From positions 2,666,001-2,730,000 of the forward strand of contig NZ_AP022590.1 of the NCBI RefSeq assembly GCF_010731775.1: a stretch of DNA of 64,000 nucleotides, written 5' to 3'. The notes beneath the pieces were generated by a model, which worked only from the letters and a program-made list of their open reading frames with translations, was not told the DNA's origin and did no database searches. Positions within the stretch are counted from its first letter, which is position 1; each line of letters begins with the position of its first letter. Of this stretch, positions 37,101-44,204 are shown piece by piece. A program made the translations under genes and the position numbers. Origin of the DNA: Mycobacterium mantenii (GTDB lineage: Bacteria > Actinomycetota > Actinomycetes > Mycobacteriales > Mycobacteriaceae).

Positions 37101-37397
37101 CAGCGGTTCGAAGCCGATTGGACGCACCACGACGAGTTCCTTGGCGACCGGCTCGAGGAGCAGGTTCACCTCGCCGACCAGCGTCGCCAGCTCGGACTCG
37201 ATGCCGGCCGACGACACGAGTTCCTCGAGCGTCTCCAGCCAGGCGCTGCCCTGGCCGCCGAACGCCACGGCGTAGGGCTCGCCGGCCGTCAGGCGGTCGA
37301 CAAGAGCGTGGGTGTCCCCGGCTTGCGGGTGCTTGCCTCCCTGCGGGCCGTGCCCGTCGTGGTCGGCGGACACCCGGTCGTGCTCGTGGATCGTCAC
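28131..37397 (-). CDS. fas: Type I fatty acid synthase
   Basis: A 3088-residue multifunctional enzyme that makes C16-C26 acyl-CoAs in the cytosol, supplying membrane lipids and mycolic acid precursors. Domain order is that of mycobacterial FAS-I: acetyl transferase (GHSQG near 155), enoyl reductase (FMN barrel with EGGRAGGHH and GGGIGTPE, about 420-900), dehydratase (SGDHNPIHTD near 1240), malonyl/palmitoyl transferase (GHSVGEY near 1451), ACP (SSRRNQLL near 1822), ketoreductase (TGASKGS near 2136), and ketosynthase (Cys2736 in GACATAA, later His in KHDTST and TGHAKGG). The GTG start has AGGGGAG 9 nt upstream. It is slightly longer than the roughly 3070-residue M. tuberculosis protein (Rv2524c). 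Confidence 0.98.
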   Translation of the reverse strand: MTIHEHDRVSADHDGHGPQGGKHPQAGDTHALVDRLTAGEPYAVAFGGQGSAWLETLEELVSSAGIESELATLVGEVNLLLEPVAKELVVVRPIGFEPLSWVRALAAEDPVPSAKHLTSAAVSIPGVLLTQIAAVRTLARQGMDLKATPPVAVAGHSQGVLAVEALKAGGARDVELLALAQLIGAAGTLVARRRGISVLGDRPPMVSVTNADPERIGRLLDEFAQDVRTVLPPVLSIRNGRRSVVITGTPEQLSRFELYCQQISEKEEADRKNKLRGGDVFSPVFDPVQVEVGFHTPRLADGIDVVGSWAEKVGLDVELARHLTESILVRPVDWVEEITRVNDAGARWILDLGPGDILTRLTAPVIRGLGVGIVPAATRGGQRNLFTVGAVPEVARAWSSYAPTLVRLPDGRVKLSTKFTRLTGRSPILLAGMTPTTVDAAIVAAAANAGHWAELAGGGQVTEEIFADRVEQLSGLLEDGRTYQFNALFLDPYLWKLQVGGKRLVQKARQSGAAIDGLVISAGIPDLEEAVELIEELGEVGISHVVFKPGTVEQIRSVIRIATEVSTKPVIAHIEGGRAGGHHSWEDLDDLLLATYSELRSRPNITVCVGGGIGTPERAAEYLSGRWAQEYGFPLMPIDGILVGTAAMAAKEATTSPSVKRMLVETQGTDQWIGAGKASGGMASSRSQLGADIHEIDNSASRCGRLLDEVAGDAEAVAERRDEIIAAMATTAKPYFGDVGEMTYLQWLQRYVELSIGDGDSTADTASPGSPWLADTWRDRFEQMLQRAEARLHAQDFGPIETLFDGSTDDGARLLENPAEAIATLLAHYPDAERVQLHPADVPFFVTLCKMLGKPVNFVPVIDKDVRRWWRSDSLWQAHDARYDADQVCIIPGTAAVAGITRMDEPVGELLDRFEQAAIDEALAAGVEPKAVTSRRTGRADVTGPLAVVLDAPDVLWAGRTATNPVHRIADPSDWLVHDGPESRRATHSSTGARLQVDGDRVVLSVPVSGTWIEIPFTLPANTVDGATPVVSTEDAATAMRAVLAIAAGVDGPDFLPAVTDGTATVTVDWDPERVADHTGVTATFGEPLAPSLKTVPDALVGPCWPAVFSAIGSAVTDAGVPVVEGLLSLVHLDHAAHMVGTLPKSQSQLTITATASAAIDTDMGRVVPVSVVIGDADGHVIATLDERFAILGRTGSAELTDPARAGGAVSQNATDTPRRRRRDVTITAPVDMRPFAVVSGDHNPIHTDRAAALLAGLESPIVHGMWLSAAAQHAVTATDGQARPPARLIGWTARFLGMVRPGDEVAFRVDRVGIDQGAEVLEVAARIGSDLVMSATARLASPHTVYAFPGQGIQHKGMGMDVRARSKAARKVWDKADKFTRDTLGFSVLHVVRDNPTSIIASGVHYNHPEGVLYLTQFTQVAMATVAAAQVAEMREQGAFVEDAIACGHSVGEYTALACVTGIYELEALLETVFHRGSKMHDIVPRDELGRSNYRLAAIRPSQIDLPDDEVPGFVAGIAESTGEFLEIVNFNLRGSQYAIAGTVRGLEALEEEVERRREITGGKRSFILVPGIDVPFHSRVLRVGVAEFRRSLDRVMPRDKDPDVIIGRYIPNLVPRPFTLDRDFIQEIRDLVPAEPLDPILADYDTWLAERRIEMARTVLIELLAWQFASPVRWIETQDLLFTEEAAGGLGVERFVEIGVKSAPTVAGLATNTLKLPEYAHSTVEVLNAERDAAVLFATDTDPEPEDEPEVAQPVAESAEGAAVEAAPAPAQVAAPSGGPRPDDIGFGAADATLALIALSAKMRIDQIEELDSIESITDGASSRRNQLLVDLGSELNLGAIDGAAEADLAGLRAQVTKLARTYKPYGPVLSDAINDQLRTVLGPSGKRPGAIAERVKKTWELGEGWAKHVTVEVALGTREGTSVRGGAMGHLHEGALADAASVDKAIDAAVASVAARRGIAVSLPSSGGAGGGATVDAAALSEFTDQITGRDGVLASAARLILGQLGHDDPVSALPAATDAELIDLVTAELGADWPRLVSPVFEPKKAVLFDDRWASAREDLVKLWLSDEGDIDARWVDLSERFEGAGHVVATQATWWQGKALSAGRQIHASLYGRIAAGAENPDPGRYSNEVAVVTGASKGSIAASVVARLLDGGATVIATTSKLDDERLAFYRGLYRDHARYGAALWVVAANMASYSDIDALAEWIGTEQTESLGPQSIHIKDAQTPTLLFPFAAPRVAGDLSEAGSRSEMEMKVLLWAVQRLIGGLSRIGAERDIASRLHVVLPGSPNRGMFGGDGAYGEAKSALDALVSRWHAESSWATRVSLAHALIGWTRGTGLMGHNDAIVDAVEEAGVTTYSTDEMAAMLLSLCDIESKVAAASAPIKADLTGGLGEANLDMAELAAKAREQATSSEEADEAATEGTIAALPSPPRGFTPAPPPEWSDLHVDPADLVVIVGGAELGPYGSSRTRFEMEVDNELSAAGVLELAWTTGLIRWEDDPQPGWYDTQSGDLVDESELVERYHDTVVERCGIREFVDDGAIDPDHASPLLVSVFLDKDFAFVVSSEADARAFVEFDPEHTIIRPVPDSSDWQVIRKAGTEIRVPRKTKLSRTVGAQIPTGFDPTVFGISQDMASSTDRVALWNIVATVDAFLSSGFTPAELMRWVHPGLVASTQGTGMGGMTSMQTMYHGNLLGRNKPNDILQEVLPNVVAAHVIQSYVGSYGAMIHPVGACATAAVSVEEGVDKIRLGKAELVVAGGFDDLTLEAIIGFGDMAATADTGMMRGRGIHDSKFSRPNDRRRLGFLEAQGGGTILLARGDLALKMGLPVLAVVAYAQSFADGVHTSIPAPGLGALGAGRGGKDSALARSLAKLGVGADDIAVISKHDTSTLANDPNETELHERLADSLGRSEGAPLFVVSQKSLTGHAKGGAAVFQMMGLCQMLRDGVIPPNRSLDCVDDELAGSAHFVWVRETLRLGEKFPLKAGLLTSLGFGHVSGLVALVHPQAFVAALDPEQRADYQQRADARLLAGQRRLASAIAGGAPMYERPPNRRFGHDAPEKRQEAAMLLNPDSRLGDGEAYQVSAG

Positions 37398-37928
37398 TTT
37401 GTCTGTCTCCCCTGTATGCGTCTTTAGGTCTCGTTCGTCTGGCGGTCACCACCGCCGGGCGGGGGTTCTGTCGATTCCGCGTCGAATCGCAGCCGGGAAA
37501 ACGGCTGGCCGGTGTGTTGATCGGCGGACCGCCCGGGTGGTGCTGAGCGGCGCGACGGACTCCACCGGCTGTACTAAGAGTGTCATAAGGATCAGCCCTC
37601 GTTTTGCGTGCTGATCGGTTACTGATGAGTTCTACGCATGGGTAACCGTGTCCTGGGTAACACGCGGTTTCACCGGCGGCGCGGACCCGATTAACAAACC
37701 TGCTGCATGCAGGTGGTTACGGTCGAGTAGCTATAACTGCGCAGATCAAGGCAGTCTTGTTATCGAATCGTTACATAAAAATTTTGGGCCGCGGAGTGCC
37801 GTCGTGGCGCCATCGGCAGCATTTGACGGCGATCGCCCGCGCGCGCCCGTCTCCGAAATGAGCGAACGAGTGTTTGCTGGATTTCTAAGAGCCAGCGTTT
37901 CGGCGGCGCCGGACGACGGCGTCGGGCG
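37398..37928 (-). promoter_or_regulatory. Long fas leader/promoter region without genes
   Basis: These 531 nt separate fas from the upstream gene and contain no supportable CDS. The middle is AT-rich (about 37720-37790). Notable patterns are the inverted pair CGGTTAC (37616-37622) and GTAACCG (37642-37648), a further GGGTAAC nearby, and a CTGCATGCAG palindrome at 37703-37712. The fas promoter and binding sites of its regulators (FasR in M. tuberculosis) should lie here, but I cannot assign the exact sites. Confidence 0.55.
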
Positions 37929-38651
37929 TTAGGCCCACTGACCGAATTGGGGCTTGAGGATCTCGTTGATGTCCACGCCGACCCCGCCGACAGTGCGTTT
38001 GTCGATTTCAACCTGGTGCAAATTGGCCGCCGGGTGGGCGTACCCCTTGGGCGAACCCCAGTTGTGCTGCCAGAAGTACGAGCCCAATCCATCGTGCAGC
38101 GCCCAGTCGATGGTTTTCGAATTGGCGTACACGCCTGTGCGCTGATGACCGATTACCGACTCCCACGAACGCAGATAGGGAGCCACCTGGCTTTTGTACT
38201 GCTCATAGGAGGGATCGTCGTCGATCGAGGCATAAATGGGCGCGGAGGCGGGCCCGCCGGCCGCGGCGTGCAACTGCATCCCACGCTGGGCATGCTGCAG
38301 GCCGGCGTTGGCGCCGCCCAGCCAGTCCGCGGTGCTGGCCTTGCCGTACTGATAGCAGGACACGATCTTGAGGCCGTTGCTGTTGAGGTCCCGCGCTTCG
38401 GCAACCTGGATCGGCTTGCCCAGCATCCAGTTGCCCCCGGGGCGACGATCCGACACATACCGGATCGATCCCACGGCGCCCGCGGCCCGGATCTGGCTGG
38501 CCGGAATGACTCCGGCCGCGTAGTCGAGCAGGGTGCCGAGCGAAGCCGATGCCGGCGGGGCGCTGAGCGACGCGCCCGCGGCGCCCAGGCCGAGCAGGGC
38601 CGGGGCGGTGGCCGCGAATTTGAGCAGCTCGCGTCGCGAAACGGATGACAC
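37929..38651 (-). CDS. Tat-exported DUF1906 protein (Rv2525c-like)
   Basis: A 240-residue protein with a twin-arginine signal (SRRELLK followed by a hydrophobic Ala/Leu stretch and ASA cleavage-like site), so it is predicted to be folded before export. The mature part is a DUF1906 glycoside-hydrolase-25-like TIM barrel with the YASIDDDPS segment near residue 140 carrying acidic residues, and HQVEIDKRTVGGVGVDIN near the end. Rv2525c, its syntenic counterpart, is a cell-wall-associated Tat substrate. The short 38652-38711 gap to the MerR gene carries nothing recognised. Confidence 0.9.
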   Translation of the reverse strand: MSSVSRRELLKFAATAPALLGLGAAGASLSAPPASASLGTLLDYAAGVIPASQIRAAGAVGSIRYVSDRRPGGNWMLGKPIQVAEARDLNSNGLKIVSCYQYGKASTADWLGGANAGLQHAQRGMQLHAAAGGPASAPIYASIDDDPSYEQYKSQVAPYLRSWESVIGHQRTGVYANSKTIDWALHDGLGSYFWQHNWGSPKGYAHPAANLHQVEIDKRTVGGVGVDINEILKPQFGQWA

Positions 38652-38711
38652 AAGCCACAGGGTACGACAGAGACCCCATATGCCACATTGACCACACTGG
38701 TCACATCTGCA

Positions 38712-39605
38712 TCACAGTGCCGCATCGTCGGTTTGAACGGGTTCCGGCGCGGGCAGCACGATGACGCTCACGGCCTCCAATCCGCGGCAAGCCGTCTGCT
38801 GGGCGATCTCCTCGATGAACCGGGCGGCAGCCGGGCTGATGGAGCCCGCCCAGGCGCGAAACCCCTGCACGATCACCGGATCGCGCTCCAGCAGCGGTTG
38901 CACGCCCCGCAGCACGGCCACCACATCTTCGGGCAGGGGATCGGCGAGCTGCTGGTCGATCCAGCTGCGCGCGAGTTTGTCCGCCGCCGCAACGTCCTCG
39001 CCCAACGCGATCACATTGGCGGCCAGGTCGCGCAACCGAGCGAACAGCACCTCGCGGCGCGGCGTCTCGGCCAGGTGCGACAACAGGGTGCTGGCCGCGG
39101 TCGGCAGCACCATTTGTCCGAACAACGCCGGGACCGGGAGGTCCCACTCGTCGAACAGATCGGCGTACATCGCGGCGACGGGTGCCGACAGCGGGGCGCT
39201 GAGCCGCCCGATCACACCGATGCTGTCGCGGTGTGTGGTCGCCAACCGCCGCAGGATGTGTTCGTTGAGGTCCCCGCCGCCGCAGTCGGTGGCGGCATCG
39301 ATGGCCTGGATCAGCCGGTCCAGCCGCTCGCGTTGCTGCATCAGCAACGTGCGGTGCTCGTCGAGCAGGCCGGCCAGCGTGCTGTGCCCACCTTCGATCA
39401 GCCGCTGAATGTCGTTGATGCCGAGGCCGAGGCTCCGCATCAGGTCGATGCGCAACAAGTCGAGGACCTGCTCGACGTCGAAGACCCGGTAGCCGTTGGA
39501 CAGGTACTGCGCGTGCAGCAACCCAATTTTCTCGTAATGGCGAATACGGCCGGAAGCGATGCCGGTCAAGGCCGTGACGTCGCCGATCAGCAACTGCTCA
39601 GCCAC
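38712..39605 (-). CDS. MerR-family transcriptional regulator
   Basis: A 297-residue regulator. The N-terminal winged-helix domain has IGDVTALTGIASGRIRHYEK, split over helix-turn-helix residues 7-26, then the NGYRVFD wing and a long dimerisation helix (about 75-110). The C-terminal 180 residues form a large helical ligand-binding region, much longer than metal sensors and without the Cys cluster expected for metals, so an organic ligand is likely. The start is annotated at GTG; a TTG four codons later would give better spacing from AAGGAG. It is divergent from a Rieske oxygenase across a promoter of MerR type. Confidence 0.85.
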   Translation of the reverse strand: MAEQLLIGDVTALTGIASGRIRHYEKIGLLHAQYLSNGYRVFDVEQVLDLLRIDLMRSLGLGINDIQRLIEGGHSTLAGLLDEHRTLLMQQRERLDRLIQAIDAATDCGGGDLNEHILRRLATTHRDSIGVIGRLSAPLSAPVAAMYADLFDEWDLPVPALFGQMVLPTAASTLLSHLAETPRREVLFARLRDLAANVIALGEDVAAADKLARSWIDQQLADPLPEDVVAVLRGVQPLLERDPVIVQGFRAWAGSISPAAARFIEEIAQQTACRGLEAVSVIVLPAPEPVQTDDAAL

Positions 39606-39608
39606 TCC

Positions 39609-39639
39609 TTGACCTTACAACTGTCACAAGGTCTGTAAT
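39609..39639 (+). promoter_or_regulatory. MerR-type promoter: -35, 19-bp spacer, dyad, -10
   Basis: TTGACC (39609-39614) and TGTAAT (39634-39639) are separated by 19 bp, two more than a normal promoter and the hallmark of MerR-activated promoters. The spacer is spanned by the dyad GACCTT-N11-AAGGTC (39611-39633). The -10 lies 6 nt before the Rieske ATG, so transcription may be leaderless. Confidence 0.75.
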
Positions 39640-39645
39640 CAGCAG

Positions 39646-40803
39646 ATGGAACACCACCAGCTCATTGACCTGACCCGGCGCGCGTTGAAGTTGGCGCGGG
39701 ACAGGACGACCGATCTCGCTCCCGCCCAGCACACGGTCGAGGCGCGGGACTACACCGGCATCGAGCGGCACAACCAGGACCGGGCCATGCTGCTGGCCAG
39801 CCCGCAGCTGGTCGGCTACGTCTCGGAACTTCCCGCCCCCGGCGCGTATTGCACCAAGACGGTGATGGGGCGATCCATCCTGCTGACCAGAGCCGCCGAT
39901 GGAGCGGTGCGGGCCTTCAACAATGTCTGCCTGCACCGCCAGTCGCAGGTGGCGTCGGGATGCGGCACCGCCAAGCGGTTCACCTGTCCGTACCACGCCT
40001 GGACGTACGACAACACCGGACGGCTGGCCGGGATGCCGGGACGCGAGGGGTTTCCTGATGTACCGCTGGGGTCCGCCGGCCTGACCGAGCTCCCGGCCAC
40101 GGAATTCGCCGGATTCCTCTGGGTGGCACTGGATCCCGGGGCGACGCTGGACGTGGCCGCGCACCTGGGCCCGCTCAGCGACGAACTCGACTCGTGGGGC
40201 ATCGGGCGCTGGTCCCCATTGGGTGAGAAGGTGCTGGACTCCCCGATCAACTGGAAATTGGCGATCGACACCTTCGCCGAGAACTATCATTTCGCCACCG
40301 TCCATCAGCAGACCTTCGCCACGATCGCACGGAGCAACTGCACGGTGTTCGACTCCTACGGGCCGCACCACCGGCTGATCTTTCCGCTCAACACCATCCT
40401 GGAGCTCGATGACGTGCCCGAGGATCAGTGGAGTCCGTTCTACAACGTGGTGATGATTTATGCGCTGTTCCCCAACATCGTGATCTCGGTGACGATCGCC
40501 AACGGTGAGCTGTTCCGGGTCTACCCCGGGGATCGGCCCGGCAGGTCAATCACCGTCCACCAGAACGCAACACCGCAAGACGTCTCCGATGAAGCGGTGG
40601 CAACAGCCGTCCAACAAGTTTTCGACTATGCGCACGCCACCGTGCGCGACGAGGATTACCGGCTGGCCGAGGGGTTGCAAGCCAATCTCGAGTCGGGAGC
40701 CCGCGACCACCTGGTGTTCGGCCGCAACGAGCCGGGATTGCAGCATCGCCACATCATGTGGGCCCGGGCGCTGTCGCAGCAGTCAACTGCCGTCAGCCGA
40801 TAG
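39646..40803 (+). CDS. Rieske non-heme iron oxygenase, alpha subunit
   Basis: A 385-residue ring-hydroxylating oxygenase. The Rieske [2Fe-2S] ligands are Cys95, His97, Cys114 and His117 (CLH...CPYH, 16 residues between). The mononuclear iron site is the ENYHFATVH segment with His215 and His220, and an Asp/Glu later in the sequence. Such enzymes hydroxylate aromatic or alicyclic rings or demethylate, using electrons from a ferredoxin and reductase not encoded next to it. It is driven by the MerR-type promoter and overlaps the convergent lipocalin-like gene by 21 nt. Confidence 0.9.
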   Translation: MEHHQLIDLTRRALKLARDRTTDLAPAQHTVEARDYTGIERHNQDRAMLLASPQLVGYVSELPAPGAYCTKTVMGRSILLTRAADGAVRAFNNVCLHRQSQVASGCGTAKRFTCPYHAWTYDNTGRLAGMPGREGFPDVPLGSAGLTELPATEFAGFLWVALDPGATLDVAAHLGPLSDELDSWGIGRWSPLGEKVLDSPINWKLAIDTFAENYHFATVHQQTFATIARSNCTVFDSYGPHHRLIFPLNTILELDDVPEDQWSPFYNVVMIYALFPNIVISVTIANGELFRVYPGDRPGRSITVHQNATPQDVSDEAVATAVQQVFDYAHATVRDEDYRLAEGLQANLESGARDHLVFGRNEPGLQHRHIMWARALSQQSTAVSR

Positions 40804-42132
40804 CACCGTGATCAGGTCATCGAGAAGCATTGCCAGCGCGTCACTTTCGACAGGCGCCGAGCTGAACAGCAGCTCAACGGCCGCTTTGCGATGGCCGGCG
40901 GCCACCAGGGGCACGACCTGATCCACCATGGTCTGCAGCTCGGGGGCCGGCGGCGCCAGGTTCGCGACGGTGGTGGAAAGCACTTCGATCAGTTCCCAAT
41001 CCCGGTACAGCGCCAGCGAGCGTTCATTGAACGCGAAGCCCGTGACCGGGTTTCCCCACATCGTCCCGTGGTAGCGGTAGGGACCCTCCATGTACTCGAT
41101 CGGCAGGCCGTGCGCCGGGGCCGCCACCAACGGCTCTCCGATGAGGTCCAATTGCAGTGTGGGACAAGTGATCCGGTGCCGGTCGGGCATGTACCGAGCC
41201 GGGGCTAGCGGCCGCACCAGGGGACGGATGGCCTCCGGCCAGCGCACATAACTGGTGACTGTGACCTCGAGGTCTTCGGCACATTCCGGCGCAATCGCGG
41301 GGTCAGGGTGGCTGGTCGTGACACCGGTAAAAGGCTGCAGCGCATTGCCATCTGCGCGGTCGAACTGGCGCCAGATACTCAGGTCGACACCGTTGTCGAA
41401 GTTGATCGTGCGCCATTCGTGCGACCTGGCCCGCGGGTCTCCCCCGGACCCACCGCCGCCGGCGTACTTCGGGAACCACTGCCGATCGACGTGCCCGCTG
41501 GTGCCGGATACCTGCTGGACCACGTCGCCCCAACGCAAGGTGCCGGTCATCGCCATACCGGTCTGAAAGTAGGAATAGGTGTCGCTCTGACCGAAGCAGA
41601 CGATCTTTCCGTTATACGTCGATGCACCCACCGGTGTCGGTGCGCGCGTTGGTGTTACGGCCAGATCCAGTCGCATGGGCCGACCGGACTGATCCATACC
41701 GACCAGGCTGACCCGATAGGTGTAGGGCAGCAGTTCGCCGTCGCTGTTGCGGCTGGTAGTCCACGACGCGGTTCCCGCCCTGCTGTGGTAGGTGATGTCG
41801 AGATGTCCCGACGCCATCGTCAGCTTGCGCTGGGCGCCCGGCTCCATATTGGCCGGCGGCATGTCGTAATCGGTGAAGGTGCCGTAATCGCCGGTGTCGA
41901 GGTCGAACAGCGCCATCGTGTAGAAGTCCGCGACGACCGTCCCTCCGGGGCGGTTCTTGTTGAAGATGGTCAGGAAGGCGAACGACCGACCGGTCTCCGC
42001 GGCGTCGAGCTGACCGGCGATGAACCACGTGTCCGACTCCTGATCGGGGTGTTCACCTTCGGCGGCGGGAAACTCCAACTGATTGTCGCCGGCCACCAAC
42101 TGAAATGGATAGCTGCGCCAGTCGTTATTCAT
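40783..42132 (-). CDS. Lipocalin-like (AttH/CrtC-type) protein
   Basis: A 449-residue soluble protein without signal peptide or membrane helix. It is rich in beta strands and Trp/Tyr, with segments DTWFIAGQL, GTASWTTSRN, GHVDRQWFPK and HEWRTINFDNGVDLSIWRQF typical of the two-barrel lipocalin fold of AttH and the carotenoid hydratase CrtC. The C-terminal 60 residues are helical and may be an added domain. Family members hydrate isoprenoid double bonds or bind hydrophobic ligands, so a terpenoid-like or steroid-like substrate fits the surrounding catabolic genes. Assignment is by fold pattern only. Confidence 0.65.
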   Translation of the reverse strand: MNNDWRSYPFQLVAGDNQLEFPAAEGEHPDQESDTWFIAGQLDAAETGRSFAFLTIFNKNRPGGTVVADFYTMALFDLDTGDYGTFTDYDMPPANMEPGAQRKLTMASGHLDITYHSRAGTASWTTSRNSDGELLPYTYRVSLVGMDQSGRPMRLDLAVTPTRAPTPVGASTYNGKIVCFGQSDTYSYFQTGMAMTGTLRWGDVVQQVSGTSGHVDRQWFPKYAGGGGSGGDPRARSHEWRTINFDNGVDLSIWRQFDRADGNALQPFTGVTTSHPDPAIAPECAEDLEVTVTSYVRWPEAIRPLVRPLAPARYMPDRHRITCPTLQLDLIGEPLVAAPAHGLPIEYMEGPYRYHGTMWGNPVTGFAFNERSLALYRDWELIEVLSTTVANLAPPAPELQTMVDQVVPLVAAGHRKAAVELLFSSAPVESDALAMLLDDLITVLSADGS

Positions 42133-42196
42133 GTCGCGCCTCGCCTCGCCATCGTCGCTGATGATCCGCCCGCGGATTTCTGACCAGTCCTTATTT

Positions 42197-42209
42197 CGCT
42201 ATGTTAGCG
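42197..42209. promoter_or_regulatory. Shared element, copy 1: CGCTA-TGT-TAGCG
   Basis: A perfect 5-bp palindrome around TGT in the divergent region between the lipocalin-like gene and the aldehyde dehydrogenase. Its core CTATGTTAG recurs at 54514, and as CTATTTTAG at 47988 and 52010. It contains a TATGTT that could also act as a -10 hexamer for the aldehyde dehydrogenase. Confidence 0.55.
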
Positions 42210-42271
42210 TCAATAGAAAGTTGCGGACACCGTCTCATCCTGCACCCGCCGCCCCCCAAGGAAGTGCCCTG

Positions 42272-43744
42272 ATGACGAACAACTCCGACCATCGTTCCTA
42301 TGACGAACTGTTCATCGGAGGGCAGTGGCGCAAGCCCGCCAATCCCCAGCAGCTCGCTGTGATCTCGCCGCATTCCGAGGAACCGGTGGGCCATGTCCAG
42401 GTCGCCGGCCCCGAGGACGTCGAGGCCGCCGTCGCCGCCGCGCGGCACGCGTTCGATCACGGCCCGTGGCCACGGATGAGCCATGCCGACCGGATGGCCA
42501 AGGTCGAACAGCTCGCCGGAATCTATGCCGGCCACGCCGACGAGATGGCCGACCTCATCACCGACGAGATGGGGTCGCCGCGCAGCTTCAGCCGGATGGG
42601 CCAGGGGGCGGCCGCCGCCGCGCTGATCCACCTCTCGCTGGCCGCCGCCCGTGACTTCGCGTGGGAGGAGCGCCGCCAGGGCGTGCTCGGCGAAGTGCAC
42701 CTGCGCCGGGCCCCGGTCGGGGTGGTTGGAGCGATTGTGCCGTGGAACGTCCCACAGTTTTTGATCATGCCCAAGCTGATCCCGGCGTTGATCGCGGGCT
42801 GCACGGTCATCATCAAGCCCGCGCCCGAAACACCCTTGGACGCTTTGTGGTTGGCCGAGATGATCGAGCAGATCGGTCTGCCCGAAGGCGTGGTGTCGGT
42901 GCTGCCTGGCGGCCCCGAGATCGGCGAGGCGCTGGTGCGCCATCCCGGGGTGGACAAGGTCGCGTTCACCGGCTCCAGTGCCGTCGGGCGCCGGATCGCC
43001 GCCCTGTGCGGCGAGCAGCTCAAACGGGTGAGCCTGGAACTCGGCGGCAAGTCCGCGGCGATCATCCTCGACGACGCCGACATCGGGAAGACGGTGGCCG
43101 GCCTGAAGTCCGCGGGGCTGATGAACAACGGGCAGGCCTGCGTCGCGCAGACCCGGATCCTGGTCAGCGACCGTAAACACGACGAGGTCGTCGACGCGCT
43201 GGCCGGCATGATGTCGGCGCTGAATGTCGGCGATCCGGCCGACGAGGCGACGGACATCGGACCGCTTGTGGCGCAACGACAACAGCGCCGCGTCCAGGAC
43301 TACATCAAGTCGGGCCGCAGCGAAGGCGCCCGCGTCGTGCTCGGTGGCGAACAGAGCCCGTCCGAGCGCGGCTGGTACGTGCAGCCCACGCTGTTCGCCG
43401 ACGCCACCAACGACATGCGCATCGCCCGGGAGGAGATCTTCGGTCCGGTGCTGACGGTGCTGCGCTACCGCGACGAGGACGACGCGATCCGCATCGCCAA
43501 CGAGACCGACTACGGGCTGGCCGGTTCGGTGTGGACCGCCGACATCGAACACGGCCTGGACGTCGCGGCCGCCGTCCGCACGGGGACGTATGGCATCAAC
43601 ATGTACACCCTCGACATCGGGGCACCGTTTGGCGGCTTTAAGCAGTCCGGCATCGGGCGCGAGTTCGGGCCCGAGGGGCTGCACGAGTACGTCGAGCTGC
43701 AGACGCTGATCTGCAAGGGCCAGCTGCCGCCGATGTCCAACTGA
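42272..43744 (+). CDS. NAD(P)-dependent aldehyde dehydrogenase
   Basis: A 490-residue enzyme of the ALDH superfamily oxidising an aldehyde to the acid. It has the nucleotide-binding segment VPWNVP and AFTGSSAVGR, the general-base Glu in LELGGKSA, and the nucleophile Cys in NNGQACVAQTR. The usual EEIFGPVL and QSGIGREFG motifs follow. The ATG has AAGGAAG 8 nt upstream, better than in-frame starts further up, which lie in the promoter. Within the island it would oxidise an aldehyde released by the oxygenases before CoA activation. Confidence 0.92.
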   Translation: MTNNSDHRSYDELFIGGQWRKPANPQQLAVISPHSEEPVGHVQVAGPEDVEAAVAAARHAFDHGPWPRMSHADRMAKVEQLAGIYAGHADEMADLITDEMGSPRSFSRMGQGAAAAALIHLSLAAARDFAWEERRQGVLGEVHLRRAPVGVVGAIVPWNVPQFLIMPKLIPALIAGCTVIIKPAPETPLDALWLAEMIEQIGLPEGVVSVLPGGPEIGEALVRHPGVDKVAFTGSSAVGRRIAALCGEQLKRVSLELGGKSAAIILDDADIGKTVAGLKSAGLMNNGQACVAQTRILVSDRKHDEVVDALAGMMSALNVGDPADEATDIGPLVAQRQQRRVQDYIKSGRSEGARVVLGGEQSPSERGWYVQPTLFADATNDMRIAREEIFGPVLTVLRYRDEDDAIRIANETDYGLAGSVWTADIEHGLDVAAAVRTGTYGINMYTLDIGAPFGGFKQSGIGREFGPEGLHEYVELQTLICKGQLPPMSN

Positions 43745-43757
43745 AACGCACGGGCGC

Positions 43758-44204
43758 TCAAGCTATTTCGGGCACCTGCAGGGTCAGCTCGACGGGACAG
43801 CACAGGGCGCCATGCTGATTGGTCACCTGGATTTCGATGTCGACCAGGCAGCGCGCCGGGTCCACCGTGGTGTCCCGCCGCTTCGCGACGGCCCGGCCCC
43901 GACCGATCATCGTGTCCCCGGCATGCACCGAGCCGGCCAGCCGCATGGAGCGGCGTACCACCCGGGACCGCGGGCCCGCCCAGTCGGTCGCGACCCGGTC
44001 AGCGAAACCGGCCAGGTGCATCGTGTTGACGTAGATCGTCGGATTGCCCTGGCCCTGAGCATAATTCGGATCGAAATGCCCGGGAAAATAATCCCACGTC
44101 GCTCCGGCGTTCTCCACCACGCGCTGGTAACTGATGTGGTCGACCACCTCCGGCAGCTCGGCGGGAACGGTGATCCGGTTCCAGTCCAGGCCGTCGCCGG
44201 TCAC
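43758..44204 (-). CDS. MaoC-like hot-dog hydratase, C-terminal-type subunit
   Basis: A 148-residue single hot-dog domain with the hydratase-2 pattern: HFDPNYAQ region supplying the Asp/His catalytic pair and the following long central helix. It starts by ATGA overlap with the preceding 180-residue gene. Together they look like a split two-subunit enoyl-CoA hydratase, one half with the catalytic motif and the other structural, as in heteromeric steroid-catabolic hydratases of actinobacteria. Confidence 0.75.
   Translation of the reverse strand: MTGDGLDWNRITVPAELPEVVDHISYQRVVENAGATWDYFPGHFDPNYAQGQGNPTIYVNTMHLAGFADRVATDWAGPRSRVVRRSMRLAGSVHAGDTMIGRGRAVAKRRDTTVDPARCLVDIEIQVTNQHGALCCPVELTLQVPEIA

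Noticed and set aside
31593..37427. Two plus-strand frames of over 700 codons opposite fas
   Set aside because: They are antisense to catalytic domains of FAS-I with clear motifs; the translations have no recognisable domains.
37703..37712. CTGCATGCAG palindrome upstream of fas as an operator
   Set aside because: A 10-bp palindrome is expected by chance at this scale and no second copy was seen.
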